Shown here: positions 1-11,498 of the stretch, in pieces
Layout of the letters: every line of letters begins with the position of its first letter
How positions within the stretch are numbered: position 1 is the first letter of the stretch
DNA from: Pseudohongiella sp.
Lineage (GTDB): Bacteria; Pseudomonadota; Gammaproteobacteria; Pseudomonadales; Pseudohongiellaceae
Direction of reading: 5' to 3'
Assembly (NCBI RefSeq): GCF_011050365.1
Contig: NZ_DRFV01000010.1
Location: 1 to 64,000 of the forward strand
Length of the DNA: 64,000 nt
Position numbers and translations under genes: made by a program
Notes under the pieces: model-generated
What the model was told of the DNA's origin: nothing
The model's database searches: none
What the model saw: the letters and a program-made list of their open reading frames with translations, nothing else

Positions 1-54
1 CCCGCCAGCCTGCCGGGCCTTCTATCCCTACCCAGAACCCACAGCAGGACCTGC

Positions 55-1791
55 ATGCGCACCAGTCAATACCTTATCGCTACACTCCGAGAAACCCCGG
101 CTGATGCCGAAGTCATCAGTCATCAATTGATGTTGCGCGCCGGCCTGATTCGCAAGCTGGCCAGCGGCATGTACACCTGGTTACCGGCAGGTCTGCGGGT
201 GCTGCAGAACGTCACTGCCATCGTGCGCGAGGAGATGAACAGATCCGGGGCCATGGAAGTTTCCATGCCGGTGGTGCAGTCGGCAGAGTTATGGCAGGAA
301 TCCGGGCGCTGGGATCAGATGGGCCCTGAACTGCTCAGATTTGTTGATCGTCACAACCGCGAGTTTTGTCTGGGGCCGACCCACGAGGAAGTCATCACCG
401 ATCTGATCCGCAACGAGTTCAACAGCTACAAACAGCTGCCCGCCAATTTTTATCAGATTCAGATGAAATTTCGCGACGAGCGCCGCCCCCGCTTCGGCAT
501 CATGCGCGCCCGTGAATTCCTGATGAAGGACGCCTACTCGTTTCATATCGACGAGGCTTCCCTGCAACAAACCTATGACATCATGTTCCGGACCTACTGC
601 CGTATTTTTGAGCGGCTGGGCCTGGACTACCGGCCGGTGCTGGCCGACACCGGCAATATTGGTGGCAGCACGTCGCATGAATTCCACGTGCTGGCAGATT
701 CGGGCGAAGACGATATCGTCTTCAGCTCTACCGGTGACTACGCGGCCAACATCGAACTGGCCGACGGCATCATCCCTGATCTGGCCACAGCCACAACAGC
801 CGCCGGCAATGCCGCGGCCGTTAAAGTCGACACCGGTGAGGCACACACGATTGAGGCGGTAGCAGAAAAACTGCAGGTCGCGGCCTCAACACTGATCAAG
901 ACCCTGATCGTCAAGTCCGACGATGACAGCAATACACATGGCCTGGTCGCTCTGCTGATTCGTGGCGACCAGGAAGTCAACGCAGTCAAACTGGAAAAAC
1001 TGGACGGTGTGGCCGCACCGGTGGAGTTTGCCAGCGACGAGCAGATCCAGGCCGCTGTCGGTTGCAAGCCCGGTTGCCTCGGTCCGTTGCACCTGCCCTT
1101 TCCGGCCATCGCTGATCGCAGTGTTGAGCACATGGCCGATTTTGTCTGCGGCGCCAACAACGATGGATTCCATTTGACCGGTGCCAACTGGGGCAAGGAC
1201 TGTCATTTCGACGCCGTCGCCGATTTCCGCAAGGTCAGGGAAGGCGATCTGAGCCCGGACGGCAAAGGCACTCTGGCTATCAAGCGTGGCATTGAAGTCG
1301 GTCATATCTTCCAGCTGGGCACCAAGTACAGCAAAGCGATGAACGCGGCCGTGCTGGACGAGAACGGCAAATCTGTTCTCATGACCATGGGCTGTTATGG
1401 CATCGGCGTCAGCCGCATTGTGGCGGCAGCCATTGAACAGAATCATGACCACAATGGCATTATCTGGCCCGACGCTATCGCCCCCTTCCAGATTGCCATC
1501 GTTCCTCTGAACGCACACAAGTCGCAGATGGTGGTCGAAGTCAGTAACCAGCTATTGCAGACTCTGGAAGCGGCCGGTTACGACGTTCTGCTGGATGACA
1601 GGGACAAGAAAACCAGTCCGGGCGTCAAGTTTGCCGACATGGAACTGATGGGCATCCCTCACCGTCTGGTAGTATCCGAACGCGGACTGGAAAACAATCA
1701 GCTGGAATACAAGTCGCGCCGCGCAGACGAACCAGAAATGGTGGCACTTGACGCCATACTGGAGTTTCTGGACGAGCGACTGGCGGGCTGA
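55..1791 (+). CDS. proS: Prolyl-tRNA synthetase
   Basis: Class II aminoacyl-tRNA synthetase that charges tRNA-Pro in the cytoplasm. The 578-aa length matches the bacterial form (E. coli about 572). Motif 1 lies near residues 44-75 and motif 2 ([17 protein letters not shown]) near 138-154. A YbaK-like editing insertion spans roughly 225-400, motif 3 (GIGVSR) is near 449, and the anticodon-binding domain fills the C-terminus. The ATG at 55 follows an AGGA about 6 bases upstream and gives the family N-terminus ([15 protein letters not shown]). It is the first gene of a same-strand group running through yihY and arsC. The family assignment is certain. Confidence 0.98.
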   Translation: MRTSQYLIATLRETPADAEVISHQLMLRAGLIRKLASGMYTWLPAGLRVLQNVTAIVREEMNRSGAMEVSMPVVQSAELWQESGRWDQMGPELLRFVDRHNREFCLGPTHEEVITDLIRNEFNSYKQLPANFYQIQMKFRDERRPRFGIMRAREFLMKDAYSFHIDEASLQQTYDIMFRTYCRIFERLGLDYRPVLADTGNIGGSTSHEFHVLADSGEDDIVFSSTGDYAANIELADGIIPDLATATTAAGNAAAVKVDTGEAHTIEAVAEKLQVAASTLIKTLIVKSDDDSNTHGLVALLIRGDQEVNAVKLEKLDGVAAPVEFASDEQIQAAVGCKPGCLGPLHLPFPAIADRSVEHMADFVCGANNDGFHLTGANWGKDCHFDAVADFRKVREGDLSPDGKGTLAIKRGIEVGHIFQLGTKYSKAMNAAVLDENGKSVLMTMGCYGIGVSRIVAAAIEQNHDHNGIIWPDAIAPFQIAIVPLNAHKSQMVVEVSNQLLQTLEAAGYDVLLDDRDKKTSPGVKFADMELMGIPHRLVVSERGLENNQLEYKSRRADEPEMVALDAILEFLDERLAG

Positions 1792-1857
1792 ATCAGCCGG
1801 CATGAAATCGGGGCCGAAACGCGTCGCCACTGTGCGGGGTAGCTCGACAGGAGTGAT

Positions 1858-3190
1858 ATGCAGCTAGGGTCATTGCAGGAACTGAGAGAAAAAACCAACA
1901 GCTTCCTCTGGAGCGGCCGGTCAGCGCAGAATCGCTGGCAACAGGCTGGCATCCGCGCGCTGCAAATTGGCTATGCAGTAATTCGGGATCTGGCGCAGGG
2001 CAATCTCAGCCTGCGCGCCATGAGCCTGGTGTACTACACTGTCATTGCGTTTGTACCGCTGCTCGCGCTGGCATTTGCTGTGCTCAAGGGCCTGGGGGTT
2101 CACAACGAACTCGAACCTGCCCTACTCGGATTGCTGCAACCTTTTATGGGCGAGTACAGTGTCGAGATAGCGCAGAATGTCGTCGGTTTTGTCGACAATG
2201 TACGAGTTGATGTGCTCAGCGTGGTCAGTCTCGGGGTCCTGCTGTACACGGTATTGACCATGATGCAGCGTATCGAGCTGTCCTTTAATTACATCTGGTC
2301 AGTCTCGCAGGCACGCAGTCTGGGCAGCCGTGTCAGCGAATACCTGTTTGCCATTATCGTCGCGCCACTGCTGATACTGGTGTCGGTCGGCATCGCATCC
2401 TACGTCAACACGGTACTCTTTGTCGGGTTGCTGGAAAGTCTGCCTACCGGCGGTATCATTCTGCAGTTCGTCGGACTGATAACACCCTTCCTGTTCATGT
2501 CACTGGCGTTTGCCCTGGCATTCATTTTTATTCCCAATACCCGTGTACGTTTTCGCTCAGCGTTTATCGGCGGTATTGTCACCACCATCGCCTGGAAACT
2601 GATGGGCTGGGTATTCCAGAATTTCATCACGCAGTATTCGGCAAATGCGGTTATCTATGCCGCGTTTTTCGCTGTTATCCTGCTGATGATAGTAATCTAT
2701 CTGGGCTGGCTGATGCTGCTGATCGGTTCTTCAGTCGCGTTCTACCATCAACACCCGTCAAAGACCTACTCCGGCCGCGAGCCCCCGAAACTGAGCCTGC
2801 GGCTGAAAGAGGAGGTCGACCTCACCATCGCCTACCTTATTGTCAAACGCTTCCAGCAAGGCACCGGGCCCTGGTCAGCCGATGAGCTGCAGGCCTACAC
2901 GCGACTGAGCCCGGCCATGATAGAATCCGCGCTGCAGATTTTGATGGCAATAGGCTTCATACGCGCCACCGATGAAGAGCCTCCCTGTTACCTGCCGGCT
3001 GCCACCGTCGACAACTACAGGTTGCATGAGCTCAGACACAAGGTGCGTGCTTACGCCAAGGATCAGCCCGTCAACCCGTCGTATTGCGCCGAACAAATGC
3101 AGATCCGCAAAATACTGGATGATGCCGACGAAAAATGGGTCGAAACCTGCGGAAACACCACACTAAAAGATATGGTAGCGAGTGACAAAA

Positions 3191-3198
<8 letters not shown>
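1858..3198 (+). CDS. YihY/BrkB family inner-membrane protein
   Basis: A 446-aa multi-pass inner-membrane protein of the YihY/virulence factor BrkB family, formerly mislabelled ribonuclease BN. Its transport or structural role is unproven. Hydrophobic segments occur around residues 55-75, 115-135, 165-190, 200-225, 235-250 and 270-295. The family signature is visible in ALRAMSLVYYTVIAFVPLLA-like residues near 50-70. After the last membrane segment a soluble tail of about 140 residues looks like a winged-helix region (DLTIAYLIVKRFQQG onward), as in many gammaproteobacterial homologues. The 3' end overlaps the start of the arsC-like gene by 8 bases, suggesting co-translation. Confidence 0.9.
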
Positions 3199-4146
<948 letters not shown>

Positions 4147-4159
4147 AAGAGCCTGCACT

Positions 4160-4573
4160 ATGACCAAGATTTGGCAACCCGACAACGACACCTCAACCAC
4201 AGCAGTACCTGCCATCGTCAGCCATTCGCGCAAGGCGGTGCTGGCTTTTTATTTCGGTATACTGGGGCTGTTTACTGCCGATGCGATATTAACGCTGTTC
4301 CGGGGTGCGCCCATCGGCGTCGCGGTGTTCCTGTGGCTGTTCCGCTTGCTGCCCCTGCTGATTTTTCTGCCCGGCCTGCGTCGTAACACACTGCGCACCT
4401 ATGCCTGGCTCAGCTTTGTGGTGTTGATGTATTTCACCCATGCTGTGGTAACCGCATTTGTGCCCGGCGAACTGTTTTACGGGCTGATCTACAGCATTTT
4501 ATGTGTGGGCCTGTTTTGTGCGTTGCTGCTGTACATCCGGATGGCCAAGAAACATCTGGGCATGAACCTCTAG
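4160..4573 (+). CDS. DUF2069 family membrane protein
   Basis: A 137-aa small inner-membrane protein of the DUF2069 family, function unknown. Four hydrophobic helices are visible (KAVLAFYFGILGLFTADAIL, a VFLWLFRLLPLLIFLPG segment, YAWLSFVVLMYFTHAVVTAF and LIYSILCVGLFCALLLYI). The conserved RN-LRTYAWLSFVVLMYF stretch supports the family call. The start at 4160 is preferred over the longer open frame because the extra upstream residues are a frame-shifted reading of wrbA. It lies 13 bp after wrbA in the same direction and converges with hda, as in many Pseudomonas-like genomes. Confidence 0.85.
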   Translation: MTKIWQPDNDTSTTAVPAIVSHSRKAVLAFYFGILGLFTADAILTLFRGAPIGVAVFLWLFRLLPLLIFLPGLRRNTLRTYAWLSFVVLMYFTHAVVTAFVPGELFYGLIYSILCVGLFCALLLYIRMAKKHLGMNL

Positions 4574-4584
4574 CACTGCCGACA

Positions 4585-5340
4585 TCACCAGTTCATCAAT
4601 GCCTTGAGCAACGGGATCGTCACTTTGCGCTGAGTTTCCAGCGAGTGCCGGTCCAGCTCATGTAACACTGCTATCAGAGCGCTCATGCTGCGTTCGCAAC
4701 GCCGAACCAGGTACCCGGCAACCTCCTCACTCAACTCGAATCCGAGATGTGCCGCGCGCATCTGCAGAGCTGCCATCTTGTGCTCGTCATCAAGCGGGTG
4801 TAACTGGAACACGGCCGCCGATTGCAGTCGCGAGTGCAGATCTTTTAACGCGAACCGGGTATATTGCGGGCTGCTGTGGGCAGCGACGAGTAATGGTGTC
4901 TGCCTGGCGGCCATGCGGTTATAGAGATGAAACAAAGCTTCTTCCCATTCCGGGATACCTGCTACCTCATCGATATCATCGAGGCATAACACAGCCACTT
5001 GCTCCAACCCCAGCAACACCTCCGGCGTCAGTTCGCGCCAGGCGGAAAGACTTAAATAGAAAACTGTCTTACCGCCCGCGTCCAGCTCATGACAGGCCGC
5101 CTGCAGCAAATGCGAGCAGCCAACACCGGTGCTACCCCAAAGCCAGACAAACTCCTTCAGCAAGGTGCCACTGGCCGTGTCACTGTCGCGTTGCGCCCAC
5201 TGCTCTACGCACTGTTGCAAATGCGCAACAAGCGCCAGATTGGCGGTGCCATCGACAGCACAATAAAAATTGCCAAAGGTCGCCTCATCATCCAGGCTGA
5301 GACGCAATGCCAGTTGTTTCGGAGATTCTGCCAGGTTCAC
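4585..5340 (-). CDS. hda: DnaA regulatory inactivator Hda
   Basis: A 251-aa DnaA-homologous AAA+ protein. Hda binds the DNA-loaded beta clamp and stimulates hydrolysis of DnaA-bound ATP, preventing re-initiation of replication. The N-terminal QLALRLSLDDEATFGNFY contains the QL(A)LxL clamp-binding motif. The Walker A-like loop is WGSTGVGCSHLLQAA and the Walker B is VLCLDDIDEVAG. It overlaps the upstream DUF2066 gene by 4 bases (5337-5340), so the two are probably translated together. It lacks the DnaA DNA-binding domain, which distinguishes it from DnaA. Confidence 0.95.
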   Translation of the reverse strand: MNLAESPKQLALRLSLDDEATFGNFYCAVDGTANLALVAHLQQCVEQWAQRDSDTASGTLLKEFVWLWGSTGVGCSHLLQAACHELDAGGKTVFYLSLSAWRELTPEVLLGLEQVAVLCLDDIDEVAGIPEWEEALFHLYNRMAARQTPLLVAAHSSPQYTRFALKDLHSRLQSAAVFQLHPLDDEHKMAALQMRAAHLGFELSEEVAGYLVRRCERSMSALIAVLHELDRHSLETQRKVTIPLLKALMNW

Positions 5341-6431
5341 TGCCGCGTCCAGCGATAGTGCAACAGATCTGAATTCACTGCGCCCACGGCAAAATTCACT
5401 GGCTGCAGGTCACGCCCCAGACTGATGAACTCGGTCAAGTGATGTCGGGTTCCGCCCAGCTCCACCGTCAGTTCGATGGTATCGGCGCGCAACGCAGACA
5501 CGTTTACGTCCCGCACCACTGACAGCGACTCCAGATATCGCATCAATGCGGTATGACTGGCAAGATCAGAGATACCGTCGATGCGCAGCCGGACTTCGTC
5601 CTCCTGCTCGAACTCACTGAGCACCAGACCAAAATGCTCGGCCAGGCGCGTGGTGACTTCATCCAGCGGATAATCCATGTAGGTCTCCACGCTATTGTCT
5701 ACATGGTCAAAAACATGCACCTGATCACGAAAGATAAACTGCCATAACCCCACGACTTCATTATTCGGTGTAATCAACAGCCGACCGGCCAGCACACTGT
5801 CAGCGCCGTAGCGCTCCCCGGCCTCACGCAGCGCCTCGGTGTCCAGCTGCCAGCCCTGGCTGACGGACACCAGCCGCCGGTCGGTCAGGTCCAGCAATGG
5901 AATCAATACCGGCACCCCGCGCTCGGTGGCAAAGGCACGGGCTTGCGTCAATAATGCATCTTCAGAACTGGAGCCCAGCATGGTGCGGCGACCATCGTCA
6001 CTCTGGACGGTCACCCAGAGCAGGACACTGGCCCGATTGCGGTCCCACACCGGAATTTCGGCGCGGTCCAGCAGCTCATCAATCAGGCTTTGATCAAAAC
6101 GCACATCAATGCGCCGCTCCAGCATCACTGTCCGGTAACTGACCTCGGCAACATAGGATGATGCCCGCTGTGCTGCGGCACTGACGCTGGGGTGTTCAAG
6201 CCAGCGGCGCTCGCCGGTCACCTTGACAATCACCCGCTCGAACGCTTCACGATAGGCCTGCTCGCGGGCAGTCTCGCTCTGGTTTTGCACAACGATCTCC
6301 TGACTGTACAGACCGTCTATGGGTAATGCGCGCACGCCGGCACTTGCCGCCAGAGTGAGCAACAGCAGTAGCCACGAATGCCGGGCCAGTCTGGGTAACG
6401 CTGAAAGTAGTGTTGTCATGCGCATCATCAT
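5337..6431 (-). CDS. DUF2066 family exported protein
   Basis: A 364-aa protein of the DUF2066 family, function unknown. An N-terminal hydrophobic segment (LARHSWLLLLLTLAASAGVRA) looks like a Sec signal peptide, so the protein is probably periplasmic. The body (YREAFERVIVKVTGERRW, PLLDLTDRRLVS) is typical of the family that sits beside hda and purM in gammaproteobacteria. It is divergent from purM with a 99-bp shared promoter region. No catalytic motif is recognisable. Confidence 0.85.
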   Translation of the reverse strand: MMMRMTTLLSALPRLARHSWLLLLLTLAASAGVRALPIDGLYSQEIVVQNQSETAREQAYREAFERVIVKVTGERRWLEHPSVSAAAQRASSYVAEVSYRTVMLERRIDVRFDQSLIDELLDRAEIPVWDRNRASVLLWVTVQSDDGRRTMLGSSSEDALLTQARAFATERGVPVLIPLLDLTDRRLVSVSQGWQLDTEALREAGERYGADSVLAGRLLITPNNEVVGLWQFIFRDQVHVFDHVDNSVETYMDYPLDEVTTRLAEHFGLVLSEFEQEDEVRLRIDGISDLASHTALMRYLESLSVVRDVNVSALRADTIELTVELGGTRHHLTEFISLGRDLQPVNFAVGAVNSDLLHYRWTRQ

Positions 6432-6462
6432 AACCGATCACCTGTCTGTTTTACATATTCGC

Positions 6463-6491
6463 CTGACGAAGCAGCCGGCAACTGCTAAAAT
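6463..6491 (+). promoter_or_regulatory. Putative sigma70 promoter of purM
   Basis: CTGACG at 6463-6468 and TAAAAT at 6486-6491 are separated by 17 bp and lie about 40 bp before purM. The -35 box is only a moderate match. No PurR box was recognised. Confidence 0.4.
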
Positions 6492-6530
6492 ACGCCCAAT
6501 CATTTTTTTACCCAGGGATGCCTCATTTCC

Positions 6531-7613
6531 ATGACAACTAAAGCGACTTCTTCTGAGAGTGATCAGACTGCAAAAACCAGCCTCAGCTACAAGGATGCCG
6601 GTGTGGACATTGATGCCGGTGATGCCCTGGTGGAAAAGATCAAATCAGTGACCCAGTCCACCCGGCGTCCGGAAGTTTTGTCCGGCCTGGGCGGATTCGG
6701 TGCGTTGTGCGAGATCCCCGAGGGTTATCGCAAGCCGGTGCTGGTATCAGCCACCGACGGTGTCGGCACCAAACTGAAACTGGCGATTGATATGGGCAAG
6801 CACGATACTATCGGTATCGACCTGGTGGCCATGTGTGTCAATGATCTCATCGTGTGTGGCGCCGAACCGCTGTTTTTTCTGGACTATTACGCTACCGGCG
6901 GGCTCAACGTGGATATCGCGACTGAAGTGGTCAGCGGCATCGGCGAGGGTTGCCGGCAGGCCGGCTGTTCCCTGATCGGTGGCGAGACCGCGGAAATGCC
7001 CGGCATGTATCAGAAAGGCGATTACGATCTGGCCGGATTTGCAGTGGGCGTGGTCGAGAAAGCGGACATCATCGACAATAGCCAGGTGCAGGTCGGCGAT
7101 TGCCTGATTGGTCTGGCCTCATCAGGTCCACACTCCAACGGCTACTCGCTGATTCGCAAAGTGCTGGAGGTTTCCAACGCCAAGCTGGATGACCCCTTCG
7201 GTGACAGCACCATGGGCGATGTGCTGCTGGCTCCGACAGAAATTTACGTCAAGGCGCTGCAGATCCTGCAGGCCGACGTTCCGGTTCACGCCATGGCACA
7301 CATCACCGGTGGCGGCATTCTGGAAAACCTGCCGCGGGTCATGCCGGACTATACCGAGGCTAATATAGACACTGACGCCTGGCTGCGCCCGGCCATTTTC
7401 GACTGGCTGCAGATGAGCGGCAACATTGCCAATCGCGAAATGCTGCGCACCTTCAACTGCGGCATTGGCATGGTCGTGTGTGTTGCTGCCGACAAAGCTG
7501 AACAGGCTATCGAAATTCTGCAACAGCAGACCCGTGGCGCGGTGTTGCTGGGCCATATCGGCAAAAGTGAACAGCAGAAACCAGCGGTGAAACTGACCGG
7601 TAGTTATGTGTGA
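6531..7613 (+). CDS. purM: Phosphoribosylformylglycinamidine cyclo-ligase (AIR synthetase)
   Basis: A 360-aa cytoplasmic enzyme that uses ATP to close the imidazole ring of AIR, the fifth step of purine synthesis. Family signatures include [17 protein letters not shown] at the N-terminus, the glycine-rich ATP loop [10 protein letters not shown], and the long conserved run around [25 protein letters not shown] and [14 protein letters not shown] are also characteristic. The product is about 15 residues longer than the E. coli enzyme, mostly at the N-terminus. The stop overlaps the purN start, and the purM-purN order is the standard gammaproteobacterial arrangement. Confidence 0.98.
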   Translation: MTTKATSSESDQTAKTSLSYKDAGVDIDAGDALVEKIKSVTQSTRRPEVLSGLGGFGALCEIPEGYRKPVLVSATDGVGTKLKLAIDMGKHDTIGIDLVAMCVNDLIVCGAEPLFFLDYYATGGLNVDIATEVVSGIGEGCRQAGCSLIGGETAEMPGMYQKGDYDLAGFAVGVVEKADIIDNSQVQVGDCLIGLASSGPHSNGYSLIRKVLEVSNAKLDDPFGDSTMGDVLLAPTEIYVKALQILQADVPVHAMAHITGGGILENLPRVMPDYTEANIDTDAWLRPAIFDWLQMSGNIANREMLRTFNCGIGMVVCVAADKAEQAIEILQQQTRGAVLLGHIGKSEQQKPAVKLTGSYV

Positions 7614-8317
7614 GCCCAGCGTCCTCAGAACCAATGCATTCAACACCAGCACACACGGATCTAGCGCTCAAGAATAAAACCCGTCCCTGTCAGGTGGCAG
7701 TGCTGATCTCGGGCAATGGCAGCAATCTGCAGGCCATCATTGATTACAGCAGCATCGGCGGTTACCAGCTTTGCGCTGTCATCAGCAATCGCGCCGACGC
7801 CTTTGGTCTGCAACGGGCAACGCGGGCCGGTATTGCCACTCGCCTGCTGGACCACAAGGCTTTCACCTCGCGCGAAGCTTTTGATGCCCAATTGATGCAG
7901 GAAATAGACGCGTTCCGGCCGGACCTGGTGGTGCTGGCGGGTTTCATGCGCATCCTTAGCAGCGGCTTTGTCCAGCACTACGCCGGCCGCCTGCTCAACA
8001 TCCACCCCTCGCTGTTACCAGACTACAAAGGCATCAATACCCATCAGCGAGTGCTCGATGCCGGTGAACCACAGCATGGTGTCAGTGTGCACTTTGTCAC
8101 CCCCGAACTGGATGGCGGACCGGTAATCCGCCAGGCCGTGATAAACGTCACCGCCGATGATACCCGGGACTCACTGGCGCAGCGTGTTGCTATCGAAGAA
8201 CACAAAATATACCCTGAAGTGATCGAGTGGTTCGCCAGCGGACGCCTGACCATGGATAAAAACGGCGTCCTGCTGGACCAGCAACACTTGCCTTCCTGCG
8301 GCATCCGGACACGATGA
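7610..8317 (+). CDS. purN: Phosphoribosylglycinamide formyltransferase (GART)
   Basis: Transfers a formyl group from 10-formyl-THF to GAR, the third step of purine synthesis. The substrate loop [13 protein letters not shown] is near residues 34-46. [12 protein letters not shown] carries the catalytic Asn and His, and a catalytic Asp follows in [10 protein letters not shown]. The GTG at 7610 overlaps the purM stop (GTGA). It yields an N-terminal extension of about 25 residues beyond the E. coli protein. ATG 7634 is a reasonable alternative start. Confidence 0.95.
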   Translation: MSPASSEPMHSTPAHTDLALKNKTRPCQVAVLISGNGSNLQAIIDYSSIGGYQLCAVISNRADAFGLQRATRAGIATRLLDHKAFTSREAFDAQLMQEIDAFRPDLVVLAGFMRILSSGFVQHYAGRLLNIHPSLLPDYKGINTHQRVLDAGEPQHGVSVHFVTPELDGGPVIRQAVINVTADDTRDSLAQRVAIEEHKIYPEVIEWFASGRLTMDKNGVLLDQQHLPSCGIRTR

Positions 8318-8412
8318 CCTGAACGCTCACTGTTTGGCTGTCGTTCAGCTTGCCGGGCGTACAGTGGCAAGTCAGACGACAACACCACACACGTAACACA
8401 GAGGGCAAACTC

Positions 8413-9204
8413 ATGACGCAGCTTCGCAACACGATTCGCTCGCTGGCCATGGTGGCGCTTACTGTCACCGCCCTGACGCCTGCCGCGCCGCTCTATGGCA
8501 ACGCTGACGAAGAAGCGGCCGCGCTGATTGCACCGACGCCCTACGAGGCGCGTTATGAAGCCCGCGCCCGCGGCCTTAGCACCGACGCCTACCGTAATCT
8601 GGTGCAGACCGACACCAATGTTTATCAGCTTGGTCACGGCCTGTCACTGCGGGTGCTGGGCGCCAACCTGATCACGGTGACGGAAACCAGCCATTTTTAC
8701 TGGATTGACAGCGGCGCTGTACCTGTCTCTTACAGCTATGAACAGAGTGGTCTGCGCAGGCGCCAGGAACAAATCAGTTTCGATTGGGAACAACAGCGTG
8801 CCAGCGTTGTACGCAATGACCGGGAAACCGACACCGCCATCTACCCGGGCCTGCTCGATAACCTCAGCTTTACCGCACAGATGAGCTCGCAACTGAATGC
8901 CAACGCCGATTTGCTCGACGTTGGCACTACGCTTGAATATCAGATCCTTGATGGTACCGAGCCGGAAACCCAAGTGTACCGGGTGGCTGCCCGCGAAACA
9001 GTAGAGACCCTCGCCGGAGCACTGGATACGGTGCTGGTTGAACGCGTCCGTGAACCTGACAGTGATCGCAGCACCCGTATCTGGCTGGCCATAGACCATG
9101 AATTTGTGCTGGCCAAACTGGAGCAGGTCGAAGATGGCGACACCACCGAATTGTTGCTCTCAGCCATGACCATGGGTGATGTCAGCCTCAGCCAGAGTGA
9201 GTAA
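8413..9204 (+). CDS. DUF3108 family periplasmic protein
   Basis: A 263-aa protein matching DUF3108, a family of unknown function found next to purMN in gammaproteobacteria. A Sec signal peptide is evident (RSLAMVALTVTALTPAAPLYG), with likely cleavage near residue 30. The mature part is beta-rich (PYEARYEARARGLS, GTTLEYQILDG, STRIWLAIDHEFVLAKLEQ). ATG 8413 is preferred over the longer open frame because a GAGGG lies 9 bases upstream and the signal peptide then starts correctly. Its stop codon directly abuts an array of 18-bp repeats. Confidence 0.85.
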   Translation: MTQLRNTIRSLAMVALTVTALTPAAPLYGNADEEAAALIAPTPYEARYEARARGLSTDAYRNLVQTDTNVYQLGHGLSLRVLGANLITVTETSHFYWIDSGAVPVSYSYEQSGLRRRQEQISFDWEQQRASVVRNDRETDTAIYPGLLDNLSFTAQMSSQLNANADLLDVGTTLEYQILDGTEPETQVYRVAARETVETLAGALDTVLVERVREPDSDRSTRIWLAIDHEFVLAKLEQVEDGDTTELLLSAMTMGDVSLSQSE

Positions 9205-9348
9205 AGCCTTTAGCGGGTGAAGAGTCTTTAGCGGGTGAAAAGCCCTTAGCAGGTGAAGAGCCTTTAGCGGGTCAAGAGCCTTTAGCGGGTCAAGAGCCTT
9301 TAGCGGGTGAAAAGCCTTTAGCGGGTTAAAAACCCTTAGCGGCTAAAA
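9205..9348. repeat. 18-bp tandem repeat array (8 copies)
   Basis: Eight near-identical 18-bp units fill the whole gap between the DUF3108 stop and the fleQ stop. The core is AGCCTTTAGCGGGTGA plus two purines. A ninth, decayed copy runs into the 3' end of fleQ. One plus-strand frame is open through seven units and would read hexapeptides of the type P-L-A-G-E-E. One minus-strand frame is also open. No start codon or ribosome site serves either frame, and the plus frame is closed by TGA at 9198 just upstream. Confidence 0.9.
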
Positions 9349-9353
9349 CGCCT

Positions 9354-10835
9354 TCAGCGCTGCATATCGTATTTACGCATTTTTTCCACCAGCGTCGTGC
9401 GCCGGATATTAAGCCGGTCTGCGGCCCGCGCGACCACCCCGCCGCTGTCATCCAGCGCCTGTTCGATCAGACTGCGCTCAAGATTGCCCAGATACTCCTT
9501 CAGATCCAGACCATTGAGCGGCAACAGGTTACCGTTGCCCTGCTGGTTCGGTATTGCGGCCGGATCACCGGCCAGCGCGTCTTCGGCGCTGTTGAGCGCT
9601 ACCGACGCCGGCCCGGCATCGATCGTCTCTGCCGCCTCTTCAATAACCTGCGGCAAATCGATACCTTCTGGCTGATACTGACGTGGCAGATCATGCACGC
9701 CGACGACACCGTGAGGATGCATGATGGCCATGCGCTCCACCAGATTGGCCAGCTCCCGGACATTGCCCGGCCAGCTGTATTGGCCCAGCGCCCGGATCGC
9801 CGCCGAATTGAAGCGGACCGAGCCGCGTTTGCTGTTTTCCAGCCGGGAAATCAGCTCATTAAGCAGGAATGGAATGTCCGATGCGCGCTCACGCAGCGAC
9901 GGCATTTCAATCGGAAATACATTGATGCGGTAATACAGATCCTGGCGGAAGGTGCCCGCATCAATCATGCCTTCCAGATTGCGATGTGTGGCCGCCAGAA
10001 TGCGCACATCGGTCTGCAGCGTTTTGGTGCCGCCTACGCGTTCGTAGGATTGTTCCTGAATCACACGCAACAGTTTGACCTGCATTGGCAGCGGCATGTC
10101 GCCTATTTCGTCGAGAAACAGGGTGCCGCCCTGCGCCAGTTCAAAACGACCGACACGGGTAGAAATTGCTCCGGTAAATGCGCCTTTTTCGTGACCAAAG
10201 AGCTCACTCTCCAGAAGATCAGGGGGAATCGCACCACAATTAATAGGGACAAATGGCTTGCTGGCGCGAGTGGAATTGGCATGCAGGTTACGCGCGACCA
10301 CCTCTTTGCCGGTGCCGGATTCGCCGGTGATGAGCACAGTGACCTCGGTGTCCGCCACCTGCGACATAAAATGACGGATGCGCTGCACGGAGGTACTGTT
10401 ACCCACCAGGCTGCGGAACATATTGTAATCGCGCACACTGCCCACATCGCGCAGGCGCGCGTAGTGTTCGCCGTATACCTGGGCTTTGTGCATGGCATCA
10501 AGCATGGGCTGATAACTCAGCGGCAACGGGATGGTGGCAACAATGCGGGCAGAAATCCTGTCGGGAAAGTCGGGCAGCTCCTGATCACCCAGAATTACCA
10601 GTGGTACGCCGTCATGCCAGTCCGTCAGTTCTTCCAGCAGCGACATCATCAGTGACGGTTTGTAGTGTCCGACCAGGATCAGCTTGAGTTTGTCGGGATT
10701 GACACCCTGAGCAGTAGCCTCATCGCGCCAATGCCCACGCGCAACGGTCAGTGAGCTTTCGCCCAGAAACGTGAGCACGATGCTTAAGTCGTGCCCCTGC
10801 TTCTTGCTGTCTTCTATCACTAGTATCTGTGTCAT
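9354..10835 (-). CDS. fleQ: FleQ-type sigma54-dependent flagellar master regulator
   Basis: A 493-aa bacterial enhancer-binding protein that activates RpoN-dependent flagellar promoters; in Pseudomonas FleQ also senses c-di-GMP. The order is a FleQ receiver-like domain (about residues 1-125), an AAA+ domain, then a Fis-type helix-turn-helix at the end ([22 protein letters not shown]). The AAA+ domain has Walker A GESGTGKE, the sigma54-contact loop GAFTGA and Walker [13 protein letters not shown] start at ATG 10835; an upstream GTG at 10850 would add five residues. It is presumably the activator for the sigma54 promoters listed here. Confidence 0.95.
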   Translation of the reverse strand: MTQILVIEDSKKQGHDLSIVLTFLGESSLTVARGHWRDEATAQGVNPDKLKLILVGHYKPSLMMSLLEELTDWHDGVPLVILGDQELPDFPDRISARIVATIPLPLSYQPMLDAMHKAQVYGEHYARLRDVGSVRDYNMFRSLVGNSTSVQRIRHFMSQVADTEVTVLITGESGTGKEVVARNLHANSTRASKPFVPINCGAIPPDLLESELFGHEKGAFTGAISTRVGRFELAQGGTLFLDEIGDMPLPMQVKLLRVIQEQSYERVGGTKTLQTDVRILAATHRNLEGMIDAGTFRQDLYYRINVFPIEMPSLRERASDIPFLLNELISRLENSKRGSVRFNSAAIRALGQYSWPGNVRELANLVERMAIMHPHGVVGVHDLPRQYQPEGIDLPQVIEEAAETIDAGPASVALNSAEDALAGDPAAIPNQQGNGNLLPLNGLDLKEYLGNLERSLIEQALDDSGGVVARAADRLNIRRTTLVEKMRKYDMQR

Positions 10836-11005
10836 GCCCTGTACCGGCACGGCGTTGCAGCACGTGTGTGCCCTGCATCATCCGCCTGCCCTTGATGCGG
10901 CTCGCTGATCGATTATTTCGATTCCATTATCGTCATTCGCAAAATCAATTAGACACTGCCCGAGCCAACAGAGTCAAACGTTCACCGCCAATTATTTGAC
11001 TGATA

Positions 11006-11407
11006 TCACGAGGCTGCCTGGGACGCCGGATCAATCTCGTCCCAGCCGGTCTTTACCGTGCGCATCAATTCCGTCACCTCCTGCACCAGCGCCGGGTCAT
11101 TGCTGACATTGGCCTCAAACAGGCGGCGCTGCATGTAATCATACAAACGCTCCAGGTTGTCGACCAGGTCCGGCGCCCTGTCACGCTCCAGACTGCCTTG
11201 CAGACCGGCGATAATCCCGGTTGCCTTGCCCAGCAATACCCCCTTGGTTTCGACTTCGCCGCGCTCCATGGCGGATTTGGCCTGTACCAACCGGTCCAGC
11301 GCGCCACTCATTAACATCTGGATCAATCGATGCGGACTGGCCTGATCGATGCCACTTTCATTGTTGATGCGTTTGTACTGCGCGGCGGCCTGGGTCATTG
11401 AATACAT
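11006..11407 (-). CDS. fliS: Flagellin export chaperone FliS
   Basis: A 133-aa four-helix chaperone that binds the C-terminus of flagellin and keeps it monomeric until export. Family features include the N-terminal QYKRINNESGIDQASPHRLI, the MLMSGALDRLVQAK helix and a C-terminal YDYMQRRLFEANVSND segment. An AGGAG lies 6 bases before ATG 11407. It follows fliD in the usual fliD-fliS order, 91 bp downstream. A partner FliT-like gene is not adjacent but lies at 20394. Confidence 0.95.
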   Translation of the reverse strand: MYSMTQAAAQYKRINNESGIDQASPHRLIQMLMSGALDRLVQAKSAMERGEVETKGVLLGKATGIIAGLQGSLERDRAPDLVDNLERLYDYMQRRLFEANVSNDPALVQEVTELMRTVKTGWDEIDPASQAAS

Positions 11408-11498
11408 GGTGTTCTCCTGGATTGAATTGAACGCGACACTGTCGGCGTGACAGGCAGCAAGGTTGTGTTGGCACTCTTTCAGTCTTTGTCAGTCAGTC

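Noticed and set aside
9205-9348. CRISPR array
   Set aside because: The 18-bp repeats are contiguous without spacers and no cas gene is present.
9693-10655. 320-aa open frame antisense to fleQ
   Set aside because: It lies wholly inside a well-supported AAA+ gene and shows no domain.
10845-10859. Sigma54-like CGGCACG...TTGCA on the plus strand near the fleQ start
   Set aside because: The spacer is one base too short and it points away from fleQ into no gene.
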